Positions 7,670 through 15,749 of a stretch of 64,000 bases of DNA are shown in pieces (the first letter of the stretch is position 1; every line of letters begins with the position of its first letter). A program made the position numbers and the translations under genes. Source of the stretch: Clostridia bacterium. Its GTDB lineage: Bacteria; Bacillota; Clostridia; Oscillospirales; Acutalibacteraceae. The stretch covers positions 62,001 to 126,000 of the forward strand of contig JAFQRA010000021.1 in NCBI GenBank assembly GCA_017410325.1, given 5' to 3'. Under the pieces are notes generated by a model. It ran no database searches, was not told the origin of the DNA, and saw only the letters and a list, made by a program, of their open reading frames with translations.

Positions 7670-8785
7670 TCAGACAATCTGTCTGCCGCCGATGTAAACC
7701 GCTTTCAGGTTAAGATCGCCGTCAAGTACAAGGAGGTCTGCTCTCTTGCCCTTTGATATCGAACCCGTAAAACCGTCAGCACCTATAACCCTTGCAGGGT
7801 TGATTGTACACGCTTTGAGTGCGGATTTGAAATCAACGCCGAATTTAAGCAGATTTTTGAATTCCGCAAAAATATTCGTCGTGCTTGCGGCTATCGTGCC
7901 GTCGGCAAGAGTGGCCTTGCCGTCCCTTACATATACGGTCTGACCGCCGAGCTCGTATTCACCGTCGCCCATACCTGCCGCAGACATAGAGTCGCTTATA
8001 ACCACGGCTCTGTCCTCGCCTAAAAGGCTGAAAGCCATGCGCAGTACGGCGGGGTGGTTGTGAAGGCCGTCGCAGATAAGCTCTGCGGTGGCTTTTTCGT
8101 CGTCAAAAACGGCAGTAGGCACACCGGGGGCTCTGTTCTGAATCGGTGTCATGGCGTTGAAAAGGTGAGTTGCGTGGGTGAAGCCGTTTTCAAATCCGAG
8201 CCTTGCCTGCTCGTAGATTGCCGAAGTGTGTGCGGCGGAAACCGTACAGGTTTTGCTCACTTGCTTTGCAAATTCAATTGCGCCGTCCTCTTCGGGTGCG
8301 ATATCGGCCAGCTTAATCGGGCAGATTGCGTTGAGCCTTTCAAACTCCTCCGTGTCGGGCCTACGGATGTGCTCTGCCGCCTGCGCACCCTTTTTCGCAA
8401 GGGAGATGAACGGGCCTTCCATATTGATGCCGTGAATATATGCACCGTCTTCCTTGCCCATACATTCTTTAACAGCCCCGAAAGCCCTTGCGAGGACTTC
8501 CTCGGGAAGAGTCATTGTCGTCGGGCAGAAAGAGGTGATGCCGTTTTCGGCAAGATATCTGCTGATTGTCTGAATTTCCTGCGTGCTGCCGGACGAGCTG
8601 TCCGAAAGACGTGCACCGTGAATGTGTATGTCAATAAAGCCGGGCACAACGGTACAACCCGAATAATCCGCACCGTCTTCGTTTGCAAAACAGCCGATGT
8701 CCTCGATTAATCCGTTCGAAATTTTAATGTCTTTTTTTACCGGCGAAAAGTCCTCCGCCCAGATAACAGCGTTTTTAATAATCAT
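7670..8785 (-). CDS. nagA: N-acetylglucosamine-6-phosphate deacetylase, 371 aa
   Basis: Removes acetate from GlcNAc-6-P to give glucosamine-6-P in amino-sugar use and wall recycling. Amidohydrolase features are HIHG (54-57), the metal ligand Glu123 in NMEGPF, His186 in SAAHTS, HATHLFNAM (204-212, ligand His207), LCDGLHNHP-type substrate loop (about 238-245) and catalytic Asp265 in VISDSM. Full length. Monocistronic: no nagB beside it, and the hairpin region follows. The first metal-site His-x-His is intact, as in Bacillus/Thermotoga-type two-metal enzymes. Divergent from the DUF1846 gene across an AT-rich promoter region. Confidence 0.95.
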   Translation of the reverse strand: MIIKNAVIWAEDFSPVKKDIKISNGLIEDIGCFANEDGADYSGCTVVPGFIDIHIHGARLSDSSSGSTQEIQTISRYLAENGITSFCPTTMTLPEEVLARAFGAVKECMGKEDGAYIHGINMEGPFISLAKKGAQAAEHIRRPDTEEFERLNAICPIKLADIAPEEDGAIEFAKQVSKTCTVSAAHTSAIYEQARLGFENGFTHATHLFNAMTPIQNRAPGVPTAVFDDEKATAELICDGLHNHPAVLRMAFSLLGEDRAVVISDSMSAAGMGDGEYELGGQTVYVRDGKATLADGTIAASTTNIFAEFKNLLKFGVDFKSALKACTINPARVIGADGFTGSISKGKRADLLVLDGDLNLKAVYIGGRQIV

Positions 8786-8896
8786 AACAAACTACCCCAT
8801 TATAATTAGAGTAAATTATATTATACTTATTTTAAACGCATATTTCAATAAGAAAGAAAATTTTTTATAATTTTAAGAAAATTTATAATTAAACTC

Positions 8897-8925
8897 TTTA
8901 ACTGCCGAAAAGTATATGATATAAT
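8897..8925 (+). promoter_or_regulatory. Sigma-A-type promoter for the DUF1846 gene
   Basis: A perfect TATAAT (8920-8925) with a weak TTTAAC -35 (8897-8902) at 17 bp, about 35 nt before the translation start. Confidence 0.6.
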
Positions 8926-8967
8926 ACACGAGTTATATCTCTTAATCAAAACGGAGAATTGATTGAT

Positions 8968-10455
8968 ATGGAAAGAATAGGTTTCGACAACGAGAAATAC
9001 CTCAAAATGCAGTCCGAGTGCATCAGACAGCGCATTGAACAGTTCGGCGGCAAGCTCTATCTTGAGTTCGGCGGCAAGCTGTTTGACGATTACCATGCGT
9101 CCCGCGTCTTGCCCGGCTTTAAACCCGACAGTAAGCTTAAAATGCTGCTTGAGCTTAAAGATCAGGCAGAGGTTGTAATCGTAATAAACGCCGCCGATAT
9201 CGAAAACAACAAGATCAGGGGCGACTACGGCATCACCTACGATGCAGACGTGCTCAGGCTTATTGACGAATTCCGTGAGATAGGTCTCTTTGTCGGCAGT
9301 ATTGTCGTTTCACAGCTTGCCGGTCAGCCTGCGGCCGAGGTGTTTATAGAGCGAATGACGAGTCTTGGCGTAAAGGTATACCGCCATTACAGAATACCCG
9401 GCTATCCCTCCAACATCCCGTTTATTGTCAGCGACCGTGGCTTCGGCAAGAACGACTATATAGAAACCCAGCGTGAGCTTGTTATCATTACTGCACCGGG
9501 CCCCGGCAGCGGCAAAATGGCAACCTGTCTTTCACAGCTTTATCACGAAAACAAGAGAGGTATCAAAGCCGGCTACGCCAAGTTCGAAACCTTCCCGATA
9601 TGGAATCTTGCGCTTGACCACCCCGTTAACCTGGCTTATGAGGCGGCTACGGCAGACCTTAAGGACGTCAATATGATTGACCCCTTCCACCTCAAGGCTT
9701 ACGGCGAAACAACGGTAAATTACAACCGCGACGTTGAGGTTTTCCCTGTTCTCAATACGATGTTTGAAAGCATCTACGGCACGTCGCCTTACAAGTCTCC
9801 GACCGATATGGGTGTAAATATGGCAGGCTACTGCATTTACGATGACGAGGCTGTCTGTGCCGCCGCAAAGCAGGAAATTATCCGCCGCTACTACGTCGGG
9901 CTTTGCGAGCGCCGCGAGGGCAAGGTTGACCAGGAGGTTGTCTATAAGCTTGAACTTCTGATGCGTCAGGCAAACATCACCAAGGAGGACAGACCGGTTG
10001 TCAGCGCTGCTCTTGACAGGGCACAGCTTACGGGTGCTCCTGCCGCGGCAATCGAGCTTGACGACGGCAGAATAATCACGGGCAAAACCACGGGTCTGCT
10101 CGGCTGCAGCGCCGCAATGCTGCTCAACGCACTCAAGGCTTACGCAGGTCTGGATGAGGATATGCACCTTATCTCACCTGAGGTTATAACCCCTATACAG
10201 TACCTTAAAACAGAACATTTCGGCAGCAAAAACCCCAGACTTCACACCGATGAAATTCTGCTTGCTCTTTCAATCTGTGCCGCCAGCGATGAGAATGCTG
10301 CCAAGGCTATGGAACAGCTCAGAAGACTGCGCGGCTGTGAAATGCACGTAAGCGTTATGCTTTCTCAGGTTGATGAGCACCTGCTCAAAAAGCTCGGTGT
10401 CAACGTAACCTGCGAGCCCGAATATCAGGGCCAGAAGCTTTACAGAAAGAAATAA
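8968..10455 (+). CDS. DUF1846 family protein, 495 aa
   Basis: Matches the DUF1846 family (PF08903): a conserved Firmicutes protein of about 500 residues with a solved structural-genomics representative and no established activity. Recognisable pieces are the N-terminal GFDNEKYLKMQSECIRQRI, the ITAPGPGSGKMATCLSQLYHE segment (about 175-195; a Gly-rich GPGSGK turn resembling a P-loop) and the C-terminal LHTDEILLALSICAA. No signal peptide. ATG 8968 is used: ACGGAGA lies about 10 nt upstream, whereas an in-frame TTG at 8959 sits too near it. The fusion gene begins 31 nt after the stop, so the two are likely cotranscribed. The Gly-rich loop suggests nucleotide binding, which is inference. Confidence 0.88.
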   Translation: MERIGFDNEKYLKMQSECIRQRIEQFGGKLYLEFGGKLFDDYHASRVLPGFKPDSKLKMLLELKDQAEVVIVINAADIENNKIRGDYGITYDADVLRLIDEFREIGLFVGSIVVSQLAGQPAAEVFIERMTSLGVKVYRHYRIPGYPSNIPFIVSDRGFGKNDYIETQRELVIITAPGPGSGKMATCLSQLYHENKRGIKAGYAKFETFPIWNLALDHPVNLAYEAATADLKDVNMIDPFHLKAYGETTVNYNRDVEVFPVLNTMFESIYGTSPYKSPTDMGVNMAGYCIYDDEAVCAAAKQEIIRRYYVGLCERREGKVDQEVVYKLELLMRQANITKEDRPVVSAALDRAQLTGAPAAAIELDDGRIITGKTTGLLGCSAAMLLNALKAYAGLDEDMHLISPEVITPIQYLKTEHFGSKNPRLHTDEILLALSICAASDENAAKAMEQLRRLRGCEMHVSVMLSQVDEHLLKKLGVNVTCEPEYQGQKLYRKK

Positions 10456-10486
10456 CTATTTACCACAATACAAAGGAGTGTCAGCT

Positions 10487-12523
10487 ATGTTGGATTTTAT
10501 TCTCACCGGTTTTGCGGATGAGGCCGCAAAAGAGCTTGACGGCCAGATTGCCGCGCTCAAGCGTAACGGAATGTCTTATTTTGAGCCGAGAGGTATTGAC
10601 GGCAAGAACATTGCGGATTTTACCGTTGAAGAGGCAAAGGCTCTCAAGGAAAAGCTTGATGCAAACGGTATCAGGGTTTCCTCAATCGGTTCGCCCTTCG
10701 GCAAGATTGAAATTGACGAGGATTTTGAGCCCCACTTTGAAAAATTCAAGAATACCGTTGAGGTTGCAAAGATTCTTGATACCAAGTTTATCCGTATGTT
10801 CAGCTTCTTTTTCACAAAGGGTCAGAGCTACGAGGATAACAGGGAAGAGGTGCTCCGCAGAGTAAAGGCTATGGCAGACTACTCCTATGAGCAGGGTGTA
10901 TATTGTTGCCTTGAAAACGAAAAGGGCATCTACGGCGACAACGCCGAAAGAAACCTCGAAGTTCTTCGCTACTGCGAACATAAGCTTTTTGCGATTGTTG
11001 ACCCTGCAAACTATATTCAGTGCGGCGTTGACCCGCTTGCAGCCTATGAAAAGGTTGCAGGCTTTGTAAAGTACCTCCACGTAAAGGATGCTTACTTTGA
11101 AAACGGCGAGGTTGTCCCCGCAGGCAAGGGCGACGGTCAGGTGGCCGAAATCATAAAGCGCTTTGCCCGCAACGGCGGCGAAAAGTTCCTTTCGCTTGAG
11201 CCTCACCTTACCGTGTTTGACGGCCTTGAAAACCTTGAGGCTGACAACGGCACAATCAACTCCATCGGCAAAAAGCAGAGCTACGTATACAACAGCACGG
11301 ACGAATCCTTTGATGCCGCAGTAAACGCACTCAAGGAAATTCTTGCTTCTATGGAAAAGGGCACAATCCGCCTTGGAATTATCGGCTACGGTAATATGGG
11401 CTCAAGCCATATGAACAACATCGTAAAGGGCTGTCTGCCCGATTTTGAGGTTACCGCTGTTGCCGACCTTAAGGAAGAGCGCCGTAAGGCCGCGCTTGAA
11501 ACAAAGCCCGGTATCAAGGTTTATAACACCGGCAGTGAGCTTATCGCTTCGGGTGAGGTTGATGCCGTTATCGTTGCAACTCCTCACTATCTCCACCCGA
11601 CTTATGCTATTGAGGCACTTAACGCAGGTCTTCACGTTATGATTGAAAAGCCCGCAGGCGTTTACACAAAGCAGGTTGAGGAGATGAACGAGGTTGCCGC
11701 AAAGAGCGACAAATCGTTTGCAATTATGTTCAACCAGCGCACAAACCCCTGCTACATAAAGCTGCGTGAAATCCTCAAAAGCGGTGAATACGGCGAAATC
11801 ACAAGAGTTAACTGGATTATCACAGACTGGTTCAGAACGCAGTCCTATTACGATTCGGGCGACTGGCGTGCAACCTGGTCAGGCGAAGGCGGCGGCGTAC
11901 TGCTCAACCAGTGTCCTCACCAGCTCGATTTGTGGCAGTGGCTTTGCGGAATGCCCTGCAAGGTAAGAGGCTTCCTGCACGAGGGCAAGTACCACAACAT
12001 TGAGGTTGAGGATGACGTAACAATTTACGTTGAGTACCCCAACGGCGCAACAGGTGTGTTCATCACAACAACCGGCGATTATCCGGGCACAAACAGACTT
12101 GAGATTACTCTCGATAAGGCAAAGATTGTCTGCATGGGCGGCAAGCTTGAAATTACCGAGCTTGACGGCTCTGTCAGCAATTACACCAAGCATTCGGATG
12201 AGGGCTTCGGCAAGCTCAACAGCAAGACCTTTACAGTCCTGCCCGACCCCGAGCCCTGGTCACAGCACGTTCAGGTTATGAAGCAGTTTGCGGATAACAT
12301 TCTTCGCGGCGGTGAGCTTGTCGGCAGAGGCGAAGAGGGTATCAACGGCCTTACGATTTCCAACTGCGCTCATCTTTCAAGCTGGCTTGATAAGACGGTA
12401 GAGCTTCCGATAGATAAGGAGCTGTACTTCAAGCTTCTTCAGGAAAAAATTGATAATTCCAAGTTCGTTAAGGTTACAAGAGAGGCTGTTCAGGCCGATA
12501 TGAGTTCCACCTTCGGAAGCTGA
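10487..12523 (+). CDS. Fusion of xylose-isomerase-like TIM barrel and Gfo/Idh/MocA oxidoreductase, 678 aa
   Basis: Two enzymes in one frame. Residues 1-285 form a sugar phosphate isomerase/epimerase-type barrel (AP endonuclease 2 superfamily), with LENEKG (about 142-147), HVKDA (about 198-202) and a late SLEPH (about 236-240) as metal-site candidates. Residues 295-678 form a Gfo/Idh/MocA dehydrogenase, with Rossmann GYGNMG (300-305), the catalytic-Lys motif EKP (387-389) and GGGVLLNQCPHQLDLWQW further on. Together they suggest an inositol- or sugar-type oxidation plus isomerisation; the substrate is unknown. The frame is continuous across the junction, and both halves look complete. The ATG at 10487 follows AAAGGAG by 8 nt; a GTG at 10478 overlaps that site and is rejected. 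Confidence 0.9.
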   Translation: MLDFILTGFADEAAKELDGQIAALKRNGMSYFEPRGIDGKNIADFTVEEAKALKEKLDANGIRVSSIGSPFGKIEIDEDFEPHFEKFKNTVEVAKILDTKFIRMFSFFFTKGQSYEDNREEVLRRVKAMADYSYEQGVYCCLENEKGIYGDNAERNLEVLRYCEHKLFAIVDPANYIQCGVDPLAAYEKVAGFVKYLHVKDAYFENGEVVPAGKGDGQVAEIIKRFARNGGEKFLSLEPHLTVFDGLENLEADNGTINSIGKKQSYVYNSTDESFDAAVNALKEILASMEKGTIRLGIIGYGNMGSSHMNNIVKGCLPDFEVTAVADLKEERRKAALETKPGIKVYNTGSELIASGEVDAVIVATPHYLHPTYAIEALNAGLHVMIEKPAGVYTKQVEEMNEVAAKSDKSFAIMFNQRTNPCYIKLREILKSGEYGEITRVNWIITDWFRTQSYYDSGDWRATWSGEGGGVLLNQCPHQLDLWQWLCGMPCKVRGFLHEGKYHNIEVEDDVTIYVEYPNGATGVFITTTGDYPGTNRLEITLDKAKIVCMGGKLEITELDGSVSNYTKHSDEGFGKLNSKTFTVLPDPEPWSQHVQVMKQFADNILRGGELVGRGEEGINGLTISNCAHLSSWLDKTVELPIDKELYFKLLQEKIDNSKFVKVTREAVQADMSSTFGS

Positions 12524-12560
12524 TTCGTGAACAATTTGTTAAGAAATTTTTAAAAAGCAC

Positions 12561-12589
12561 TTGACAAACTGCACGATAGCCTTTAAGAT
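12561..12589 (+). promoter_or_regulatory. Sigma-A-type promoter of acpP
   Basis: Perfect -35 TTGACA (12561-12566), 17-bp spacer and TAAGAT -10 (12584-12589). It leaves a 5' leader of about 57 nt before acpP. Confidence 0.7.
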
Positions 12590-12652
12590 AAAAAACGCAA
12601 TAAGTAAACCAACAATTAAATTAATAGTATTTTTATGAAGGAGGAAAAAACA

Positions 12653-12877
12653 ATGCCTTTCGAGCAGGTAAGAGAAATCATCTGCAAGCAGCTTGAGCTT
12701 GAAGAAAGCGATGTCACAATGGAAACCAACATCAAGGACGACCTTGGCGCAGACAGTCTTGATCTTGTTGATCTTGCAATCAGCCTTGAGGACGAGTTTG
12801 AGGTTGAAGTTCCCGACAACGTTCTTGAAAAGTTTGAAACAGTCGGCGATATCGTAAAGTTTATCGAAGAAATGTAA
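12653..12877 (+). CDS. acpP: Acyl carrier protein, 74 aa
   Basis: Carries acyl chains on a 4'-phosphopantetheine arm during fatty-acid synthesis. The DSLDLVDL motif places the modified serine at Ser35; the protein is acidic and of standard length. ATG 12653 is used because AAGGAGG lies 8 nt upstream; the in-frame ATG at 12635 lies just before that site. The gene has its own promoter and terminator and no fab genes beside it, so it is expressed as a single gene. Confidence 0.95.
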   Translation: MPFEQVREIICKQLELEESDVTMETNIKDDLGADSLDLVDLAISLEDEFEVEVPDNVLEKFETVGDIVKFIEEM

Positions 12878-12890
12878 TTTTATAAAGAAT

Positions 12891-12938
12891 AATCCGCTCT
12901 TTCAGGCAGACAATAGCTTTGAAGGAGCGGATTTTTTT
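12891..12938 (+). terminator. Rho-independent terminator of acpP, overlapping the spoVAE ribosome binding site
   Basis: AATCCGCTCTTTC (12891-12903) pairs with GAAGGAGCGGATT (12921-12933; 13 pairs, one G-U), followed by a T-run (12932-12938). The AAGGAG Shine-Dalgarno of spoVAE (12922-12927) lies in the 3' arm, so acpP read-through RNA would hide it. Confidence 0.85.
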
Positions 12939-13292
12939 ATGATTTTTTTAAAGGCATTTCTGGTAGGCGGTTTTATCTGTGCCATAGGACAGCTTTTAAT
13001 GGATACAACAAAGCTCACACCTGCGAGGATACTTGTAGCCTTCGTGGTTTCAGGTGTTATTCTCGGTGCGCTGGGGCTTTATGAGCCGCTTGTCGAATGG
13101 GCAGGCTCCGGTGCGGCTGTACCTTTGACCGGCTTCGGATATACTCTTGTAAAAGGCACACGGCAGGCGGTGGAGGAACAAGGGCTGCTCGGCGCGCTGA
13201 CGGGGCCGTTGTCCTCCGGTGCGGCGGGTATAAGTGCGGCGGTTTTCTGCGGACTCATAGTTTCAATGTTTGCCAAGCCTAAGGAAAAATAA
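12939..13292 (+). CDS. spoVAE: Stage V sporulation protein SpoVAE (SpoVAEb-like), 117 aa
   Basis: Small membrane protein of the SpoVA dipicolinate channel in the spore inner membrane. Hydrophobic segments cover about 4-20, 31-50 and 92-111. FLVGGFICAIGQLLMD, KLTPARILV and GLYEPLVEWAGSGAAVPLTGFG are close to the known SpoVAEb pattern, and the length is typical. Usually spoVAE sits with spoVAC and spoVAD; here it is alone, directly behind the acpP terminator, with its ribosome binding site inside that hairpin. A sporulation sigma-G promoter is expected from family knowledge but I could not identify one. It converges on dinB with a 10-nt gap. Confidence 0.9.
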   Translation: MIFLKAFLVGGFICAIGQLLMDTTKLTPARILVAFVVSGVILGALGLYEPLVEWAGSGAAVPLTGFGYTLVKGTRQAVEEQGLLGALTGPLSSGAAGISAAVFCGLIVSMFAKPKEK

Positions 13293-13302
13293 AACTATAA
13301 TA

Positions 13303-14538
13303 CTATAATACAAGTTTTCCGAAGGAGGAATATATCCCTAAGGCTTCTCCGCTTAACTGTCTGCAGCGCACAATGGCATCCTTGCCGTAGCGTTCACGTG
13401 TGTTGCCGATTACACATTCGAGCTTTTCGAGCCTTTCAAGCCGCTCGTAATCACAGCCGAGCGAGAGCTGAAAGCTTTCGTCCTGCGGTATAAGCTGAGC
13501 GGCTCTTATTCCGATTGAACGAAGCGGAGCTTCGCGGTTCCATATTTCGTCTATGAGTTCAAGCCCCGTTCGGAAAAGCAGCTCGGTCAGTCTTATCGGC
13601 TCATCCAGCTTTCGCTGATGTTCGGTAATGTTTAGCTTCGTGTCGCGTATATGCACCTGTACCACGCCTGCAAGGGCGTGGTTTTGCCTTAATGAGGCGG
13701 AAACCCTGTCACACAGCTTTATGAGAACTGTCATAACATCCTCACGTGTACATATATTTTCGGGCGGAGTAGTGCTTCTGCCTATGCTTTTCGGCGGCGG
13801 TGCAAATTCGCTGCTTATGACGGGGGCGTTATCCAAGCCGTTTGTGAATTTCCACAGGCTTTCGCCTGCCTTACCCAGAACAAGCCGCAGCATATCGGGG
13901 TTGGCTCTTGCAACATCGCCTACGGTAAACAGCCCGATTCTGCAAAGACTCTGGCTGGTCGCTTGGCCTACTCCTATAAGCTCGCCTATGTCAAGCGGCC
14001 ATACAATATCCTTGAACTTCTCACGGCTGATTACCGTTACCGCATCGGGCTTTTTCAGGTCGCTGCCGAGCTTTGCAAATACCTTGTTGAAGCTCACTCC
14101 AACCGAAACGGTCAGACCGGTTTCTTTTTTTACGGCTTGGCGTATGCTCTGTGCAATTTGTTCGCCGCCGCCGAAAAGGAAGGTGCTTCCCGTTACGTCC
14201 AGCCAGCATTCGTCAATTCCGAAGGGCTCTATTATATCCGTATATCTTTCGTAAATCCTGCGTACAGACTGCGAATAGCTGTTGTAAAGCTCATAGTGCG
14301 GCGGCAGAAGAACAAGGTCGGGACATTTTTGCTGTGCCTGCCATATTGCTTCGGCGGTCTTTACGCCGAATTTTTTGGCAGCTTCGTTTTTGGCAAGTAT
14401 TATGCCGTGGCGTTTTTCAACGCTGCCTGCAACCGCAACGGGTTTGTCCTTGAGCTCGTCCTTTCCCAGACACTCTACAGATGCAAAAAAGTTGTTCAGG
14501 TCACAGTGCAGTATTATTCGTTCAGCCGTTGTACTCAC
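13303..14538 (-). CDS. dinB: DNA polymerase IV (Y-family), about 411 aa
   Basis: Error-prone translesion polymerase. HCDLNNFFASVE gives the first catalytic Asp (Asp13) and GIDECWLDVT the second site (Asp109, Glu110); KPVAVAGSVEKRHGIILAKNEAAK matches the fingers region. A little-finger domain follows, and the C-terminal clamp-binding-like motif is QLSLG rather than the usual QLSLF. The start is uncertain: upstream in-frame GTG 14574 lies between the -35 and -10 elements and cannot be translated, so GTG 14538 is used although AAAGG abuts it directly. A LexA box overlaps the predicted transcription start, indicating SOS control. Confidence 0.93.
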   Translation of the reverse strand: MSTTAERIILHCDLNNFFASVECLGKDELKDKPVAVAGSVEKRHGIILAKNEAAKKFGVKTAEAIWQAQQKCPDLVLLPPHYELYNSYSQSVRRIYERYTDIIEPFGIDECWLDVTGSTFLFGGGEQIAQSIRQAVKKETGLTVSVGVSFNKVFAKLGSDLKKPDAVTVISREKFKDIVWPLDIGELIGVGQATSQSLCRIGLFTVGDVARANPDMLRLVLGKAGESLWKFTNGLDNAPVISSEFAPPPKSIGRSTTPPENICTREDVMTVLIKLCDRVSASLRQNHALAGVVQVHIRDTKLNITEHQRKLDEPIRLTELLFRTGLELIDEIWNREAPLRSIGIRAAQLIPQDESFQLSLGCDYERLERLEKLECVIGNTRERYGKDAIVRCRQLSGEALGIYSSFGKLVL

Positions 14539-14545
14539 CCTTTCA

Positions 14546-14559
14546 AGAACATTTGTTCG
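14546..14559 (-). promoter_or_regulatory. LexA (SOS) box at dinB
   Basis: Read on the minus strand this is CGAACAAATGTTCT, matching the Gram-positive LexA consensus CGAACRNRYGTTCG except for the last base. It lies about 6 bp downstream of the dinB -10 element and covers the expected transcription start, an ideal repressor position. Confidence 0.85.
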
Positions 14560-14564
14560 GTAAA

Positions 14565-14593
14565 ATAATAGCACAAAGGTTTATGTTTGTAAA
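14565..14593 (-). promoter_or_regulatory. Sigma-A-type promoter of dinB
   Basis: On the minus strand: TTTACA (14593-14588), 17-bp spacer, TATTAT (14570-14565). It is followed directly by the LexA box, giving an untranslated leader of only about 20 nt. Confidence 0.8.
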
Positions 14594-14625
14594 GTGTATT
14601 TACCGTAAAATTTTATTTTGTCGGT

Positions 14626-14654
14626 TTGACATTTAAGCTGTATTAATATATACT
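14626..14654 (+). promoter_or_regulatory. Sigma-A-type promoter of the glycosyltransferase pair
   Basis: TTGACA (14626-14631), 17-bp spacer, TATACT (14649-14654), divergent from the dinB promoter, with 32 bp between the two -35 boxes. The LexA box lies too far back to be expected to repress this one. Confidence 0.8.
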
Positions 14655-14690
14655 TATTTAAGTTGAGTTATAAAAGAAAGCGGTGAAAAG

Positions 14691-15731
14691 GTGTACAAGG
14701 TTGGTATCTGCGGCCATCTGGGGCTGGGTAAGGATTTTGCCGACGGGCAGACGGATAAGACCAGGGCGGTTTACAAGGCTCTTGTAAAAGCGCTCGGGAA
14801 AGAAAACATTACCGTGCTTGACACCTGCGGCTGGAAACGCAAGCCTGCTGCTGTGTTTTTGAATTGCATTAAGCTGCTTAAAAGCTGTGATAATATTATT
14901 ATGATGCCGGCACAGGGCGGGGTAAGGGTTTTTCCCGCTTTGTTTGAAGCGTTCAACCGTAAGCTTAACCGCAGGCTTCATTATGTCGTTGTCGGCGGCT
15001 GGTTGCCCGGTATGCTTGCAGAGGATAAGAAGCTTTTTAACAGTATTTCACGTCTTGACAGGGTGTATGTTGAATTGGAGCCTATGAAAAGCGAGTTATC
15101 AATGCTCGGGCTTGGCAACGTACTGTACCTGCCGAATTTCAGAGAAACTCATTCGCTTGACGAAAGCGGGCTTGTTTATACCGAGGCTGAGCCGTACCGG
15201 CTTTGTACGTTTTCCCGTGTCACGCCCGAAAAGGGTGTTGATAAGGCTGTTAACGCCGTAACGGCGGTCAACACCAGGCTGGGACGAACGGTATTTTTGC
15301 TTGACATATTCGGCAAGGTTGCGCCTGAATACGAAGAAGAGTTTGCCGCCCTTTGTAAAAAATCGGGTGATTTTATTACCTATAAGGGCTTTATAAATAC
15401 GGACAGCAGCACGGACGAGCTCAAAAGCTGTTTTGCTCTGCTTTTCCCGACTGTATATAAAGGAGAGGGCTTTGCAGGCACTATTGTGGATGCTTTTGCG
15501 GCGGGTGTTCCCGTAATCGCTACGGACTGGAACTTCAATTCGCATATCATACGAAACGGTGTTGACGGTCTTGTTTATACTCCGTACAAAGACGGCGAGC
15601 TTGAAAGAATACTGCTTGAAGCCGCCGAAAATCCGCAAAGGCTCAATTTAATGAAGAAGGCCTGCCTTGAGCGTGCGGCGCATTTTGAAGCGGACAAGGC
15701 TGTTGAGACACTGCTGAATGAACTTGAATGA
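14691..15731 (+). CDS. GT4-like glycosyltransferase, 346 aa
   Basis: GT-B-fold glycosyltransferase. The C-terminal half has the nucleotide-sugar site with FSRVTPEKGVDKAV (about 175-188) and the EGFAGTIVDAFAAGVPVIATDW segment (about 262-283), the family's donor-binding E-x7-E-like region. The N-terminal half is divergent (GICGHLGLGKDFADGQTDKT), consistent with acceptor specificity. No membrane span. The start is GTG 14691, preceded by a weak AAAGCGG; no better start is visible. A second glycosyltransferase follows 18 nt later, so the pair is an operon, probably for surface polysaccharide or glycolipid assembly; the polymer cannot be named. Confidence 0.85.
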   Translation: MYKVGICGHLGLGKDFADGQTDKTRAVYKALVKALGKENITVLDTCGWKRKPAAVFLNCIKLLKSCDNIIMMPAQGGVRVFPALFEAFNRKLNRRLHYVVVGGWLPGMLAEDKKLFNSISRLDRVYVELEPMKSELSMLGLGNVLYLPNFRETHSLDESGLVYTEAEPYRLCTFSRVTPEKGVDKAVNAVTAVNTRLGRTVFLLDIFGKVAPEYEEEFAALCKKSGDFITYKGFINTDSSTDELKSCFALLFPTVYKGEGFAGTIVDAFAAGVPVIATDWNFNSHIIRNGVDGLVYTPYKDGELERILLEAAENPQRLNLMKKACLERAAHFEADKAVETLLNELE

Positions 15732-15749
15732 CAAAGAGGCTGTAAAAAT

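Noticed and set aside
14539-14574. Longer dinB start at GTG 14574
   Set aside because: It lies between the -35 and -10 boxes, so it would not be transcribed.
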